Part shown: positions 13,601 through 28,600 of the stretch, one piece after another
Numbering within the stretch: position 1 is the first letter of the stretch
Layout: each line of letters begins with the position of its first letter
Source of the DNA: Tubulanus polymorphus
Taxonomy: Eukaryota; Nemertea; Palaeonemertea; Tubulaniformes; Tubulanidae
Length of the DNA stretch: 64,000 nucleotides
Assembly (NCBI RefSeq): GCF_964204645.1
Contig: NC_134029.1
Span: 2,551,001 to 2,615,000, forward strand
Direction: 5' to 3'
Program-made: the position numbers and the translations under genes
The notes under the pieces: generated by a model
The model's database searches: none
What the model was told of the DNA's origin: nothing
The model's input: only the letters and a program-made list of their open reading frames with translations

Positions 13601-16600
13601 ACATTTGATATAAGATTTAAACATGTATTTTGTCAGGTTTAACTAGTATTTATGAGGAACAGCAATGTTTCCTAAATTGAATAATCGTAAATAATTATTG
13701 GACTGTAAGTATCAAAACCTGTTTCAAAATGTTTCTGCTAAACACAGAGATGAAATGTTGGCTGAGGTTTTCAGGGGATGCTGGTAACTGGTGTGATATT
13801 GATATTTACTCTTACTCAGTCACTGTAGTTTCAATTCATTCCATCTCGTAACTATTTATACTATATTCGAAAGCTAACATTATTTCATTTACAATTAAAA
13901 TGCAGTCGATTTCCATGTGTTTATCATTTCATTTTGCTTAATTCAGGAGCTTTCATCAATACACGGTGATCACATACACAGAACCCTGATAGTGCAGGGT
14001 CTGTTGTCTCACAGTACGCTTTAATGCTATCTTCACTTCACTAGAATTAAAGACTACTATTCTACTTCAACGTGCTAAAATTGCAGTCAAAATGGCATCT
14101 AAATTGATCAGACAATTTGAGTGAAGTTGTTTTAATTTAGCCGATGAGTTCTGTGGTTATTGAAGATGATAAAGTATTGTGTGACAGTCAGTATCTGTTG
14201 TGTTGTAGTTTCATCCCATCTGTTCAGATTTAGAGGATTAACTGGGATTTTAATAGAACTCTATATTGATCACTGAGGGGATCACAGTAATCCGATGAGT
14301 TATTGATTTATCTCAGTGGAAAGAATATCAATTTGAAATCCTAATAATATCAACAGAAACATGGGAGTTTATATAGTAATTTAGTGAAATTTGATTGAAG
14401 GGGCCAATGATGATCTTTGTTCATTTCATGAATGTTAGTTTTCTGTGTTTGTTGTGAGTTCTAGGAATCTACTTCAATCTTTCTTTATGCTTAGTTTCTC
14501 TTACTTCCAACATCACCTATTAATGAGAAATTGTTTAGATCATTTTCAATCCCCTTTTACTACATTTCAATTGAATTTATCATCGATTGAATGGACGTTT
14601 CGGTATGAAGGGAGATGCATTTCGCTTGGATCCGGGTCTGAATTGGAACGATTGTAACTGATTAAGTTCCCAGATGAGGAGATTCAGTCTCATGTCTTGT
14701 GTATAATCCATGCGATATTGTAACAAGCTGCTTCCATAATGAGGCGATCATTCTTGTGAGTCAATGATTATGTAACTTTGGTAACAATTGGGAATATGAT
14801 AATCAGTTTCTAACGGTTATATAATCCCCAGTTGTAATTGCTATTTGCTCTTTTGCCACAACTCTCTCTTGCTCTTACTGGCTCTCACTTGTGCTCTCTC
14901 TCTGCGTCCTATTTCTTCTAACCATTCTCATCGCTAACTTCTCGAAGTGGTTATATTTGTATTGAATATCGGTTAGAATCAACCTCACCGGTTCTGGATC
15001 GACTTGTATTTGCTTTTCGTGCTGAATTTGCCGTAGTTTTATCGATTAAAATGATTGAAACATCGATGTAGTAATAATTATTGTTTTGATTGCTGTTAAC
15101 TTTGCATCGGTTGATCATACACATGAATAGACAGCTCGGTTTTATTCTAACATGGTTTTATCATCTGATTATCATTTTTTGCCCGTCAATTACGAGTCAA
15201 TTTACTGAGATAATGACGTTTAGCGATAACCAATACGCTACACAACTTTCCATTTGGCTGATCGTTAGTTGAGCTTTAGAAAGTCGTGTTATTATCGTCT
15301 CAACCACCAGATTTGATTTTTCTGTACTGCGCAGATTATCTAGTGCCCTTCAAATGCAGAGATATAAACTGCACCATCAACTTTTCTTTGTCTAGAACTA
15401 AGACAATTATAGGGGCGAGATACTTATTGAAGAAAGTGTTGTTTTTGCAATTTTCTCAAAATCGCCCCCCCCCATATCTCGAGCCCTTATTGGACCGGGC
15501 CTTTAAACTTATATCTCAATAATTTTGATTGGTACTATATTCATTTCATACACAATAGACAACTCAACAATCGATGTATATCCTTCTAACAAAGACAAGT
15601 GCATAGAAAACTTAACGTCTTTCAACTGATTTTAGAATAAGTTTTCAAATCGGATTAGACTAGATGTATCTAGAGAAAAGAGAGATTTGACAAAAGTGGA
15701 GAAGAATTGACTAGAAGATGGATGACGAGTGAGGCTCAGGGTTTATTGGATGAGATATCTGATCACTTCTGACACATTAATCAATAGATTGAAGTATCAT
15801 CGACGTATGAATGGAACGTTCAGTTTATAATGAAAGAAACTCGAATCTTGAATTATATGTCTCTAAGAATTGTACTAATTGACCTTTATATTGGACGTGA
15901 ATGAAGAATATTTGAATGAATCTGCACTGGAATAACCCGCCTAGTGTTCACCATTTTATAACTATATGTCGACTAAGATGAGGATAAAAGATGAGGATGA
16001 ACTCGTGGATAATTAATCAATTTGTATGAAATGATGATAAAATTAGTTATCATCAATTTACTGAAGTAACTAGACCAACATTGTACCGATCGTGAAGCGA
16101 CCCTGTTGCTAAAAAATTGCAACAAATAGTCAATCATTACAAAACAAAACCAGTACGCAATGTATTGTGTAAGAAAATGATTTTTCTTAAAATACCCTAT
16201 CTGTGCTCCTCAGGCCCTGATCGTAGTATAACACTTATACTAAGAAGCCCCAGCAGGGATTGGAACCTTGGACCTCTTGCACGCAAACCCAGCATGTTAA
16301 CCACTACCCTACCAAGTCATGATGAATGGTTGTGTTTGGAAGTTAATCTGGTCAGTGTTGCGACCAGTCAGGTGTGTGGTGACTGGTCTCCAAATGCTCT
16401 ATTCATTGACCATAGTTCCTTAGGCCCATTGGCAGGAAAGGCTGTCTCAATCTAAAAGGGCACTTGTTGCACCAATAAAACCATGTTTTTGCCAAACTAG
16501 ACATAAAAAAGATTTGAAATGAGATAAACTTAGAAACATACATTAGGAGAATAGAAATGACCGCTGTTATAGAAAATCCCACACTCAGTGATAATCTATG

Positions 16601-19600
16601 ACCACTTAAATTATTTCCCAAATTTAGTGATTTAATGGACCCCGCATCCTCTCATAGATCATGATATGATCAGCAGATACAAAACATCTTTGCTAAAAAG
16701 AAAAATAGCTTTAGGGGTTTTGCAGGTCTATCTATGACTGAGGTTAATGTTGGTGTACTGTATGAACTGAGGAAGATGCGGTTTGATAGTAAACAAACTT
16801 TCACATCTCCCCGATTCAGGGCTTCCCTGCTCAATTCCTCGATGTGTTATAAATATCTGATAATTAGAAAGAACCTCACAGGAGATTTACTCTACATTTT
16901 CTTTGAATGTGAAATAGAGGGAAGAATCTGAGTTGAGCAACCCCTGCTAATATAGATTGAAACCAGAGATTTGTAGTTCATTTTACTTGACCCCTTCATT
17001 AATACACTGAAAACAAGTTTCATAGCTTGCAGTTTTTCGGAAGCTGTAGCTATATAGAGGTATATATCAGTACCCCTCTACTGGGGGAGAGGTATATATC
17101 AGTACCCCTCTACTGGGGGAGAGGTATATATCAGTATCCCTCTACTGGGGGAGAGGTATATATCAGTACCCCTCTACTGGGGGAGAGGTATATATCAGTA
17201 TCCCTCTACTGGGGGAGAGGTATATATCAGTACCCCTCTACTGGGGGAGAGGTATATATCAGTATCCCTCTACTGGGGGAGAGGTATATATCAGTACCCC
17301 TCTCCTGAGGGAGAGGTATATATCAGTACCCCTCTACTGGGGGAGAAAATCAGATACAAATGTAGTTGCTACAAAGATATATCAACCTGTAAAAATAGAA
17401 ACGAGTATAACACTGACTGTTGAAAGATTCAACAGTCTGAACATGTGTCCTTCTCACCAGCTTCTCACTGGCTCTAGTTTCACCTGAGATGTTTAACATA
17501 GAGCTCCATTTGTAATAAAATCAGTAATGAACAAATAATGAATAGATCTGCTGTTTTAGTCCACTCTTACTTTCGCTTTGGGAGTTCTCGAACCATAATA
17601 TCCAAGATCTTAAAGAAATTGACACCTACTGAGCGAAACATTTCTGATAGTTGAACATGATCTTATATCTGGTTTTCTAGGTTGTTTTTTTAATGATAGT
17701 CAGTAGCTAATAGCTAATGAATTGATTTACCAAAAAATTGCTATTGACATATCTGGGCCCGGAATAGGTATCAAAGTTAACCTTTAGGGTTAAGTCCTTA
17801 ACCTAGTAGCACAGTAACAATATAAAAACCATGGACATAATTTTTCCTCCTCGCAAGAAAATTCCTGTGTGAACGAAGCAAAGTAAAAATGGTTTTGAAT
17901 TTGTAGGATTTTTGTGGTTTGTAGTAGTTTTAACACATGGAATCAAACAGTTATGCATTTTATTTTTTCCAGTAAGAATTTCCATTCATTCCTAATGTAA
18001 GACAGATGTCTCCACTTCAGACTTAAAAAGTGAATCAGACTCTTAGCAAACAGTAGATCCTTTCAATGTGGCTGGACATTTTTAACTTACCTACATGACT
18101 CGATATAGAATGTACTCAGTCAAACTCTCTTATATCGATTGGTGGTTTCATTTTTTGTAATAGTGTTTTTGACATTTTCCCAGGTGAATAACGAAAAGAA
18201 TAACTTTTTACGGTTAACCTCGCCTTGCTGGGGGGAGGGGTGCATTGGGTTTGAACGTTAATCTAAAACTCAAGTTTTTCAGTTCAATTCGTGTTTCACG
18301 CCCTACAAATCCTTTAATCGCATTATACTCAGAAAATAATGTATCAAATCAATAATTAATCATTTCAGATAACGTTGAATGATGGCGGAACTCCGGAGTT
18401 AACGTCGACGACTCGTGTCGTTGTGCAGGTCGGTGATATCAACGATCATGCACCAAAATTCAACGAGCCGATGTACCGAGTACGAATACCAGCTGCGAGT
18501 CGCGACGAATTAAACGAGCCGTTCTTCCGCGCGATCGCGTGCGACGCCGACATCGGACCAAACGGAGACATCACGTACAGTTTGAAAGGGGGCAAAAAAC
18601 GATTCAGTATCGACCCGAAAACGGGCGAGGTGTCGGCCATTAGAGATTTAGAACAGGGAGAATCATTCGAGATCATCGTAAGTCGTATAATCAGTGTAGG
18701 GTGGCGCCACTGACGCGGGAAACCAGGTGGCGCCATTGACACGGATAATCGGGTATTTGTATGTTATTCATAGATTTCTCGATGTTTTCAGGTAAAAGCT
18801 AATGATAACGGTCGCCCTCAGAAGAAATCCACCGTGCGTCTGCTCATTAACGTTCTACAACGAGTTAAAACATCGCTATCGCCCCCTATATTCGAACTAC
18901 ACGAAAGGGAAGTGACCGTTCTCGAAAACGACCCGATCGGTCACATGGTCGTTTTAGTGATCGCTTCTGATCCGGATCACGATAAACTCTGGTACAAAAT
19001 CACAGGTAAAATTGTTGGTTTGGGGATCAGGGGTACCCGATTGCCAGTTCAATTTAACCATTAGCACCATAGTCTGTCACTAGTTAAAGAGTGAGAAAGC
19101 AGCAAGGTAGAAGAGAACCTCCCTGGTTTAAGTAAAGCCCAAAGCACAAAGCAGGGAAACAATGTTTGTGTATTTCCCTGTGTCGTGTGCATGGGGCTTA
19201 GGGGCTCAAAAGTTGGTTGAAGTTAACATGTCGGATAACTGCCACGGTGACAATTGAACTTTCTGACTTAAGTAACTCTCGGGATTCCACATATTATACG
19301 TGGTTTCTTCCAAATTTGCCGCAGTAGCAGCATCTGTAGGTGGACCTCAATCCACAGTTATAGGTATAATTTGACTCCCAATCAAACTTTATCCTAGATA
19401 CAGTTAACGCGTGGATAGGACTTGACCTGTCTATCGGAACTGTACTGAATTACGTCTACTATTTGATAATACCGGTTATTAATGAAAAATTCTTCACTAC
19501 AATTCATTAATATGTTGTTAATAGCGCGCGATTCGGATCGCAGTTAATTTGATTCGCGGAAATTGAAGCCCTCGTTGATAGTAATTGCGCGGTTTGCGAT

Positions 19601-22600
19601 GTGAGCAATAAAATCATCAGAATCATATCGTTCTTACTCACTTTCTCGTCCAGTCATTCAAACCCACATCACAACTCGATTCACTCGTTCGCGATCTTTA
19701 CGAATACCAGACCTGTTTTCCGGGTTCAACGACAAGTGAAAAAAAAAACTGTTAATTAAGTTACTGCATTAATTAATGAAGGTTTCGTTTCTCTGAAGTG
19801 TGTTATTACTGGAGATCGTGTGCATATTTCAGATCATGTATTTGTAACCGTCTTCGTACTGAAAACTTAATCGTCTGGGTGATTAATAACACGGTTACCA
19901 GCGGGGATATACGTCCAGGGATACCGCTCGTTCCAGGGATATCTGCTGATATCCGGACTAGGACTACGGATTAATCTCGTTACCTTCTATAGAATGAGAT
20001 AGAGAGAAGACAGGGATATTTGGTTCTACTGTCATCAGCGTTACATCCCCATATATAGAATCAATTATTTAACGAGTTTACTTTGTAAACATGCGACCCT
20101 GTGAAATGTGATAATCTATTTATTATCTATTATTTACAGCCCAATTATTGAATAGTTTACAAGGGGGGGATACAGACCTGGGAATGAATGGACCTGTCAC
20201 TGAAACTAATGATTACTGCTCGAAATAATGAAAATGATGAATATGTATCCACTCTATCATAAAATGTAGATGATCCAGAATCCGGTTCGACGGTTCTTGG
20301 ATATGGCAGTCTATAGTTTGAATTAGTTCATTTCCAATGTTTTTACCTAAAGAGTCTAGTCCATTGTTTTATTGCTGATTCAAATCTAGAGAAATTATGA
20401 AACTTAACAGTTTTGTTTTAATCGAACTATTCCCCAGTCATTTCTGGTGTGCGTTGGGTTTTACAATACGTACATTTTTCATCTTAGATTATCATTCTCT
20501 GATTATCTTTCTGTTTTCTCTTTATAGTAGGAAATGAAGAAAAGAAGTTCAGTATAAACCCAGAAAGTGGTAATGTGATAGTAGCAGAAAGATTAGACTG
20601 GGAAACTACAAATAGTTATAATCTAACTATTAGTGTTACAGATGGCGTATTCACTGTGTTCACCTGGGTAAGTTTTAATCACTAAATTTAACCCCCCTCC
20701 CCCCCCCCCGTCCCCGCGCGTCTTTAACAAATACTCGTTCTGTTTGTCAACAAAGCAATTTTTTACGATAAGACACTTGCCAAACCTACCCTCTTGAAAT
20801 GAGTCACTCAAAACCTGCCGACTTCTGTTATAGATTTTGGCAAAATAACAATACAACAAAGATACAATAGTACATCCATCGATTTCATAGCTGGAAATAG
20901 CATGTAAGGTTTAGATCACGTTTCACCCTACCTCCCACTGGCTACAACACTGGTGGGAACGTTACAATATGTCATTTTCACACTCAAATTGTCACTTTTA
21001 CTTTTAAAAATGGCCGATTCACTAGTTGCTAACAGAGGATGATTATATGTTTGAGATAGTCAGTATTGAGAATGGTATCTAACTGTCTAATCTGAAAATT
21101 ACAGGGAGTTGGAACTATTAATGAATAGAAATATGCCAAATTTCTGCGGAAATGAACACCCTTTGTTCTATCTTTGTATCTATCTTCGATCAGAAATACA
21201 TCTTAATTGCTCCATCTGTATTTCTGATTATTCAATCCCTAGAACGAATGAATTTCTCCAAGAATGTGTAAAATGCTCATAGCTCACTGGTTAATGTAAA
21301 TATTTATGGCTCAGTTTGTCTACGACATTGTTATGTAACATCGACCTAAATTATGGAATGTGTCCATGTAAAATTGATTGTCTTTGTGCGATTAAGGATT
21401 CATATGAAATGAGACAGCTGTAAAAGTGTTAATGACTGACCCATGCAAACATATAGCCCATATGAATCCATACATGTAATAAGTGACAATTTACAGTGAA
21501 TCTTAGTTTCTTCAGATCCAGTTGTTGACTTAAAATTTAAAATTAGTTCATTTTCATTCTCTTCTGACTCCAGCAGGGCCCTGTATCATGAACAAATTTA
21601 ACTCAAAGTTTTTTGGGTTAATTGTTGTGGGTACTTCATGTTTTCAATGAGGACTACATTTTAAGTTAAAACTTTTTCATTGTAACTGGACCAATTTCTT
21701 CAGAATCTTTATCTAAAACATTTCTTAGAATGTTCCGATAGTGTCGATGTCTTCATCCTACAAAACTTTTTCTTTCATGACATGAAAATCTATTTTTGAT
21801 CGAATCTTCAGATACTTCGATACAGAGGAGGGATAAAATGCTATCATTTTTGTTGGCGTTGATGTTGTTATCGATTTGATAAGTTTATGAGTAAGGTCGA
21901 AACAATTCAGTCAAGTGAATAAAACGCGGCATTCGTTCGTCGTAAGCTCTGCCGTACCGCGTTCTGCTCCGTGTATTAAAAATTCATTGCAATTTGTGTG
22001 AGAATTGTACATACACACAGCGCTGCTACTGCCCTTGTTTTGAATGATGACATTCGTTCAAATCATTAAATGCTAGATGAAAAATCAATGCTCGTTCTCC
22101 AATTACAAAAGTGTTTATGATACGGTACACTTTAAAGAATGCATCAATTTAGTATCTCTTCTGATGTGATCAGTTCTGGGGTAAATATTTTACTATTCAA
22201 AATGATCAGTAACAGCATTGAGAGTTTATCTAACGGGTTCATGTTGAGATGATTTAACCCGGGTCTTATAGGTCCGGACCAGACCTGAGTCCGTGCGAAC
22301 CATTGTGACCCAGTTCAATAAGAGTTCACCAGTCAGCTGCCGGAGGGGATCCTGTCTATTTCCACTGATTATACAGTTCCACTTCATTCTAGGGTTTAGA
22401 ACATTGAAGATATGAACTGGATCCAGACTAATACTATAAGATCATCTTCTTTCCCTTTTTTTGTAAAACTGATTAATTTCAAGGACTCTTCATCGTGCTG
22501 TTTTCCCTACGGTCTGTGAAATATTCATATTTCAATTTCTTTTTTTTTGTTTTCTATATTCAGTATTAGCTGAAGGCTGCTGAAATCTGTCGTTCTGCGT

Positions 22601-25600
22601 CAGTAAATAATAATTGATACGTCAGAAATACAACCTTTAGAGCTGTTTCTATAATTCTCATCTGACAGTTCGGTATTTTTCCGACAAACATATTTCTGAT
22701 GGTAATTTCAAAGGTGAAAGATATAAGCGATATTATCGGCGCCGGTTTCGAGTGTCACATTTGACATTACAGATCCAGTAATCGACACCTCTAATCTCGG
22801 ACTGCCTTCCTTACAGGTGCTCGTACATCAATATAGAATCTGAAAGATAAGATGATATTTTCAATGAAGAATTTCTTTCGCAGTTTTTACTGCTGATCAC
22901 TGTGTTTACTTCATTAATGGATATGAATTTTACGTCCCTGGATCGCGTCATCGGAACATCAAATAAAATCCATTTCTTTCCGAAGAGCGTCAGAGAAACA
23001 TTACCCCGAATGCCTCGTCGGCAATACAGAGCCTCGATACAGAGCAAGCGACTTTTATCTGAAACTAGATATAATTGTGACAATGGACGAAGCTGCTTCT
23101 AAACATGTAGTATAGATGTCAATGTCAAACACCGCTAGGAGTGGTAGTGATAACTCTTCAGTCGATCTGTTTCATGTTCGTGTAAATAAATGTATGATGA
23201 ATTTTGCGGTCATTTAGAGTGTAGGAAGAGAGGGGGTCCTCTTATTCGACAGGCCCCTCTTTTTGAACGACGCTAATATTGGTTAGGTGGAACTGTAAAT
23301 TGTGAGCAAAGGAGTTCTCGAAGAAAATTTTGAAAATTGCAAACCCTTGAGATACATTTCCCAGCAAATTGAAGAGAATTTTTCATACGTTAAAAGTAAA
23401 AACCATCAGTAATCAGACAATCAGTGATCGAAACATGTAGTTCAAAACATTTTGTACCAAAGGCATCCCTTCTGGGTACGGGCCTGTTCAAAATGGATGG
23501 AAAATGCTTATTGCTTTGTAACTTCAATCGGATGTATTTAATGAGGCAGTGATTGCTGCAAGGTTCCAGATGTTTCTATCGGTAACAACTGACAAATTCG
23601 CTACTAATAAATATGTTACTGGTGTAGATCATATTGAGTCATAACTGAATGAAAGTGAATGTGTATTTAATTAGGTGATTTCATCGGAACAGACATCAGT
23701 GAAAATGAGGAATTATAGAAACTGACTCTGAGAACTATATCCAATAATGATTTGAATCGGGATAGAAATGAATACTGCCTTCTTTTACAGTAATCAACCA
23801 AATACTCCTTCAATCTAACTCTAAAACAGAATACGTCCATGATCTAATTAAAGGACCTGTAACAGAACCTCTCTATTAGTGGTTGACTGGTTTTTCTTTT
23901 TGTTTAAACACAGATATGTAGATATATGTATATACATGTACTAGAGCTTGGTTCGCTGAAATAATTCCGATATGTGAACATGAATTTTGTATTAATAGCT
24001 ACTAAAAGCATCATTGAGACACGTACTCAATGTTGTCACTAATAGAATTATTATCTGCTGAAATCAAGGGTTGTGTAGATATAAACTGGGATTTATAAAT
24101 GCTGTTTAATGGATCATGTAAAAAATCTTTTGTTACTGCAGATATAAAACTTTCTACTTAACCTCGTTTTTCTTAATATCCATCATCTACTTTCCCTCTT
24201 TACCTCCCTTCCTCTCGATGTCTCCTCTTGCATCTAAATCCTCAACCCCGCTCTCTCTCTCTTTCTCTCTCTCTCCCCGGGGAATTCTCTACTGACTCGC
24301 TGGTAAATGGTACCCGTTCCTTGAACTGACTTCAAGTATTTGATGTCCATACATTATTCATAAATCGAGGCCAAAAAGTCAACAGTCACTTTTTGATATT
24401 TTGACTCGGATTAGCCGATATAGTGCCTCTAGTTCACACCAGATGGCTGTACTGTTTTGCACACTTGTTGATCTAGTTCGATGATATAAGTAATATTTGT
24501 CTAATCGCAGGTTTCTGTAATTATCGGCGATATCAACGACAATCGACCGGAATTCCTGTTGAAGAATTACACGACGGAGATCGCTGAGAATACGCGAGAT
24601 GGAACGAGGATTCTCGCCGTTACCGCCATCGATAAAGATAAAGATAACAGATTGTTTTATACGATTCACACGGCGACGAATCTCGCGAGTTTATCGTTAT
24701 TCAGTATCGATTCACGAACCGGTATGTTTCATAGCCGGCGTCTCGTCCGGGTCAAACTGATCCGGACAAGACCCGAGCCCGTGCTTAATCACAGGGTGTT
24801 CCACGTGAATCTCTCACTCGTTGCTAAAATGCTATCAGAACGATGCTGTGGCAAGTGAGGTGATTCACTTACAAAACCGTTTAGCATTCACACCTACAAT
24901 TTTACCAGTGTGAACGGTTAGCCCGCGCCCAATTCACGGGTATGTGCGATTGTATTCTATCTGTAGAAATTAGCAACTTCAAGGCTTCAGTCTCATTCCT
25001 AGACAACCGATCGTCCTATCAATGATTCAAAGACTGATTCTTAATTAGTTATTAAAACTGTGATGAATATCCTATAGAACAACATTCCTCGAGTGATTGA
25101 GTCAGTAGTTTAAACTGTGGAATCAAAATTTTGAACTGTTGAAATGTAACTATTTTGATGTATATTTGTTTTATAGGTGTTTTATCGACTAAAGGATTAT
25201 TAGACCACGAGGCGATATCTCGTCATGAGTTGGTTATAATGGTACGGGATCAAGGTGTACCCAGTAAACGTAGTCTACAGCGAGTTATCATCAATGTAAT
25301 CGACCACAACGATCATGCTCCTGAGTTTCTGTCCAGTTCGTTTGAAGGTCAGGTATTTGAGACGGCCGCTCTAGGAACGTCGATTTGTCGCGTGCTCGTC
25401 GCGGATCGAGATAAAGGAGACAACGCTAAAGTTCAACTCAGACTCATCTCAGGTAAAATATCTCTCCATCTCTATTCATATTCATCTCTTCTTAGATTAT
25501 CTTAAATCAGTCGAATCTAAAAGTAAATCCTGTCACAGATTTTGAGTGTCTGGTTTCTGATAATAATGTGTTAAGTATTATTGTCTGGAATATCTAGGAG

Positions 25601-28600
25601 AATGGTGGAGTGAGTAGAACTCCTGTTGTAAATTCAAAATAATACCTTCACTTGACTGTGACCCTCCCAGGGCACCCCTCCCCCCAACTGTGTCCGCACT
25701 ATCCCAATCATTACATGCACCATCTTAAAATTATACTATTTGTTAAGTGAATTTGAATGCATTCGATAAAGTCTAAATGTGCTATTATATCATCAGAACA
25801 CTTTTGTGATGCTATTAAAACCATGTGTCGCTCGCTTTAATCGTCAGATTCCTCTATAATCAGATTGTGTATAGTTATGTTCAGCAGCTTGTACTGCCAC
25901 CCAGTGTCAGTATGAGGTAGTATGTACCATCCTGTGTACACAAAATGACAAGATGCACTTCAATATTATGACACACTCATATTCAATATCTTCTGTTGGT
26001 GGAAATAGCTTAAAAACTTATCATCGTAGAGAGAAACTTAGAATTTTACTGTTTGGAGGGTTCTAAAGAGCCTATTTTTACTGAACAATTTCTTATTGCT
26101 TGGTGATACATATTTTCCCAAAGCATTCAATGGATTCCGTCAATATCGGAGAAAGTTTTTAAAGCCATATTTTTAATGTTTACAACATCGTAAAGAATGT
26201 GTTCAGATTAACCCTAATGCTTCGTTATTACCGCCATACTTTGTATAAGATGTTTACGTCAATGTTATCGAAGATATGGTCTATAGATATGTTTAAAATA
26301 GACACGATGATTGAGTGTTTGTGAATTCCTTGCCTCAACTCAAAAAATGATGATGATCGTTGTACAATGTTTATAGACACCTGCACGGTGTTATTAGAGC
26401 GTTCAAATACAGCTCTTCATGTTAGTCATAATAATAAACCCTGAGTTAACTGATGAAACTAAAAAGTAGAAACAAACATTTCCATTCCGATATTTAACAG
26501 CTTTGATTATAGGGATCATTTAAAAACTGATAAGGTGTAATGTCCGAGAGGGTATGTGTAATAATCCCAGTCTTGAAAATTGGGCGATTTCAATAGGGAG
26601 ATAGGGGTCTGACCCCCACACCCAACCCTCATAGTGTGTGTCAAATTTGCAAGTTTAAGCGATCTCTGTTTTGACGTAAAGGGCATCAAACTCAATAGGA
26701 AGACGGGCCCAGACCCCTTCAAATATCCCCAAGGGCCAGTTGCTAAAATGTTTAAGTTGGCCATCAGATAGATACCATCATAGGAATGAAGTTTTAAATG
26801 TGACTATGTCAACTATGGACCGGTTAACTGAAACCAGCAACCTTTTCAGCAACTGGTCCCCAGATCCGACCCCTTATTCATTTTGATCATGAGTTTCCTT
26901 CACTTTGCAGGGTGTCAAATTTCCAGGTTTTTAATGATTTCCATTTACGAAATTTTAAGCAACTGGGCCCTTTATTCATTTTGAGTATCTCTCTCCGATT
27001 TTGCAGGTAATGTTGGAGGAATGTTCGTGATCGATCAGGATTTAGGAATCATCACATTGGCGAAAACTCTCGATCGGTCCGTGCAGACTCGGTATAACCT
27101 GATCGTGCTGGCGACTGATCACGGGACACCGTCGCTGAGCAGTTCCGTCGACGTTCAAATAAACGTCACCATCTCGGACAACGCTCCGCCGAAATTCGAA
27201 CGTAAAGAATACACGACGGAACTCCTCGAGAATCAGCCGGTCGGTAAATACGTGCTCGTCGTGAAGGCGACCAGTAAATCATCGATCGTTTACGAGATCA
27301 CACACGACGCTGGAACGTGTCGCGATTATTTCAACCTCAATCAGAATTCTGGAATTCTCTCGACAAAAACCGTCATCGATTACGAGCGCACGAAATACTG
27401 TAATATATCGGTGACGGCTACGAATATGGTCGGAGCGACCGCTCGAGTCAATGTCGGAATTCACGTTATTGATGTCAACGATAATAAACCGGAATTCTTA
27501 CGACGTAATTACACGGGAACGGTGATCGAAGGTCGCGAGTCGGCCGGGATACTCGACGAGACGGGGGCGCCGCTGGTCGTACGAGCTCGCGATAACGACA
27601 CCAATCAGAACGCGTTGCTGTCGTATTTCATCGTCGACGCTCGATCGCGTGTTTACTTCACGATCGACGCGAACACCGGCGCGTTGAGACTGAGAACGAG
27701 GCTCGACCGAGAGCGCGTCGCTCGTCACGTGTTCCGCGTGCAGGTACGCGATCACGGGTCGCCGCGGTTACGAGCCGGTGAACCGGCTAATGTCGTAATC
27801 GACGTCCTCGACGTAAACGATTCTCCTCCGAGATTTAGCACCGATCTCTACTCGACTCAGATGATTCTACCGACATATGAAGATGTGGTCGTCGCGACCG
27901 TTTACGCGACGGACGCCGATACCGATCGATACAGTATCATCGGGTATTCCATCATCGACGGTAACCACGACCACGTTTTTGAAATCGATCGCGCGTCTGG
28001 CGTCGTACGGGTGAAGAATCCGGACAGTGTCACCGATCGCGAGATTATAATCGAAGCCACCGATGGTTTACATAAATCGTCAGTCGCTTTGGATGTCGAA
28101 GTTCGTCAGAGTCGCGCGTCCGGTTTGAAATTCACGCGCGATATTTACGAAGGTGTCGTAACGGAGAATAGTTCGGACGTGGCGACCGTCGCCGTCGTTC
28201 AACTAGTCGGCAGTAAACTGAACGAGTATCTCAGATTCAGTATTTTAAACCCGAGCGATCTCTTCACAATCGGTAAAACGTCGGGCGTCGTACAGAAAAC
28301 AAACGCTGTCTTCGATCGCGAGAAGAAAGATAGTTATCGGATTATCGTGGAAGTTTCCGATGATAAACCGTCGGCGAGGATCGCTCACGTCATCGTTAAT
28401 GTAATGGTCACCGATGTTAATGATAACGCCCCTATGTTCGTGAATCAACCTTACTACGCAGTCGTCCACGTGGAATCAAAAGTGGGAGAAGTCATTAAAC
28501 AGGTGAGAGACACAACAGAGTTCTCATACGGTTATCGGTTTAGTTTGATTCAAATTAGTTCAAGTCAAATTTCAAATATGAGAATTTTGGAACTGGGCCC

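Larger units (their letters stand above)
6990..18368. other. FAT-like giant intron, 11.4 kb
   Basis: The longest intron of the window, interrupting a cadherin repeat cleanly at phase 0. It contains a GGGAGTTAGG-type minisatellite, two tRNA-derived SINE copies and a 32-bp minisatellite. A GC-richer patch at about 10,985-11,130 and another at 8,730-8,990 keep open minus-strand frames but show no domain or splice context. The rest is unremarkable AT-rich sequence. Confidence 0.65.

Noticed and set aside
16117-16455. 112-codon plus-strand ORF as a gene
   Set aside because: It runs through the minus-strand SINE copy (tRNA-like head at 16,256-16,318); the peptide only translates SINE sequence.
26516-26764. 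82-codon minus-strand ORF as a nested gene
   Set aside because: It lies in interspersed repeat sequence with family words seen in other introns.
27279-27755. Minus-strand ORFs inside exon h, and similar ones at 18,446-18,742, 39,480-39,938 and 48,891-49,094
   Set aside because: Antisense shadows of GC-richer cadherin exons, without domains or their own splice context.
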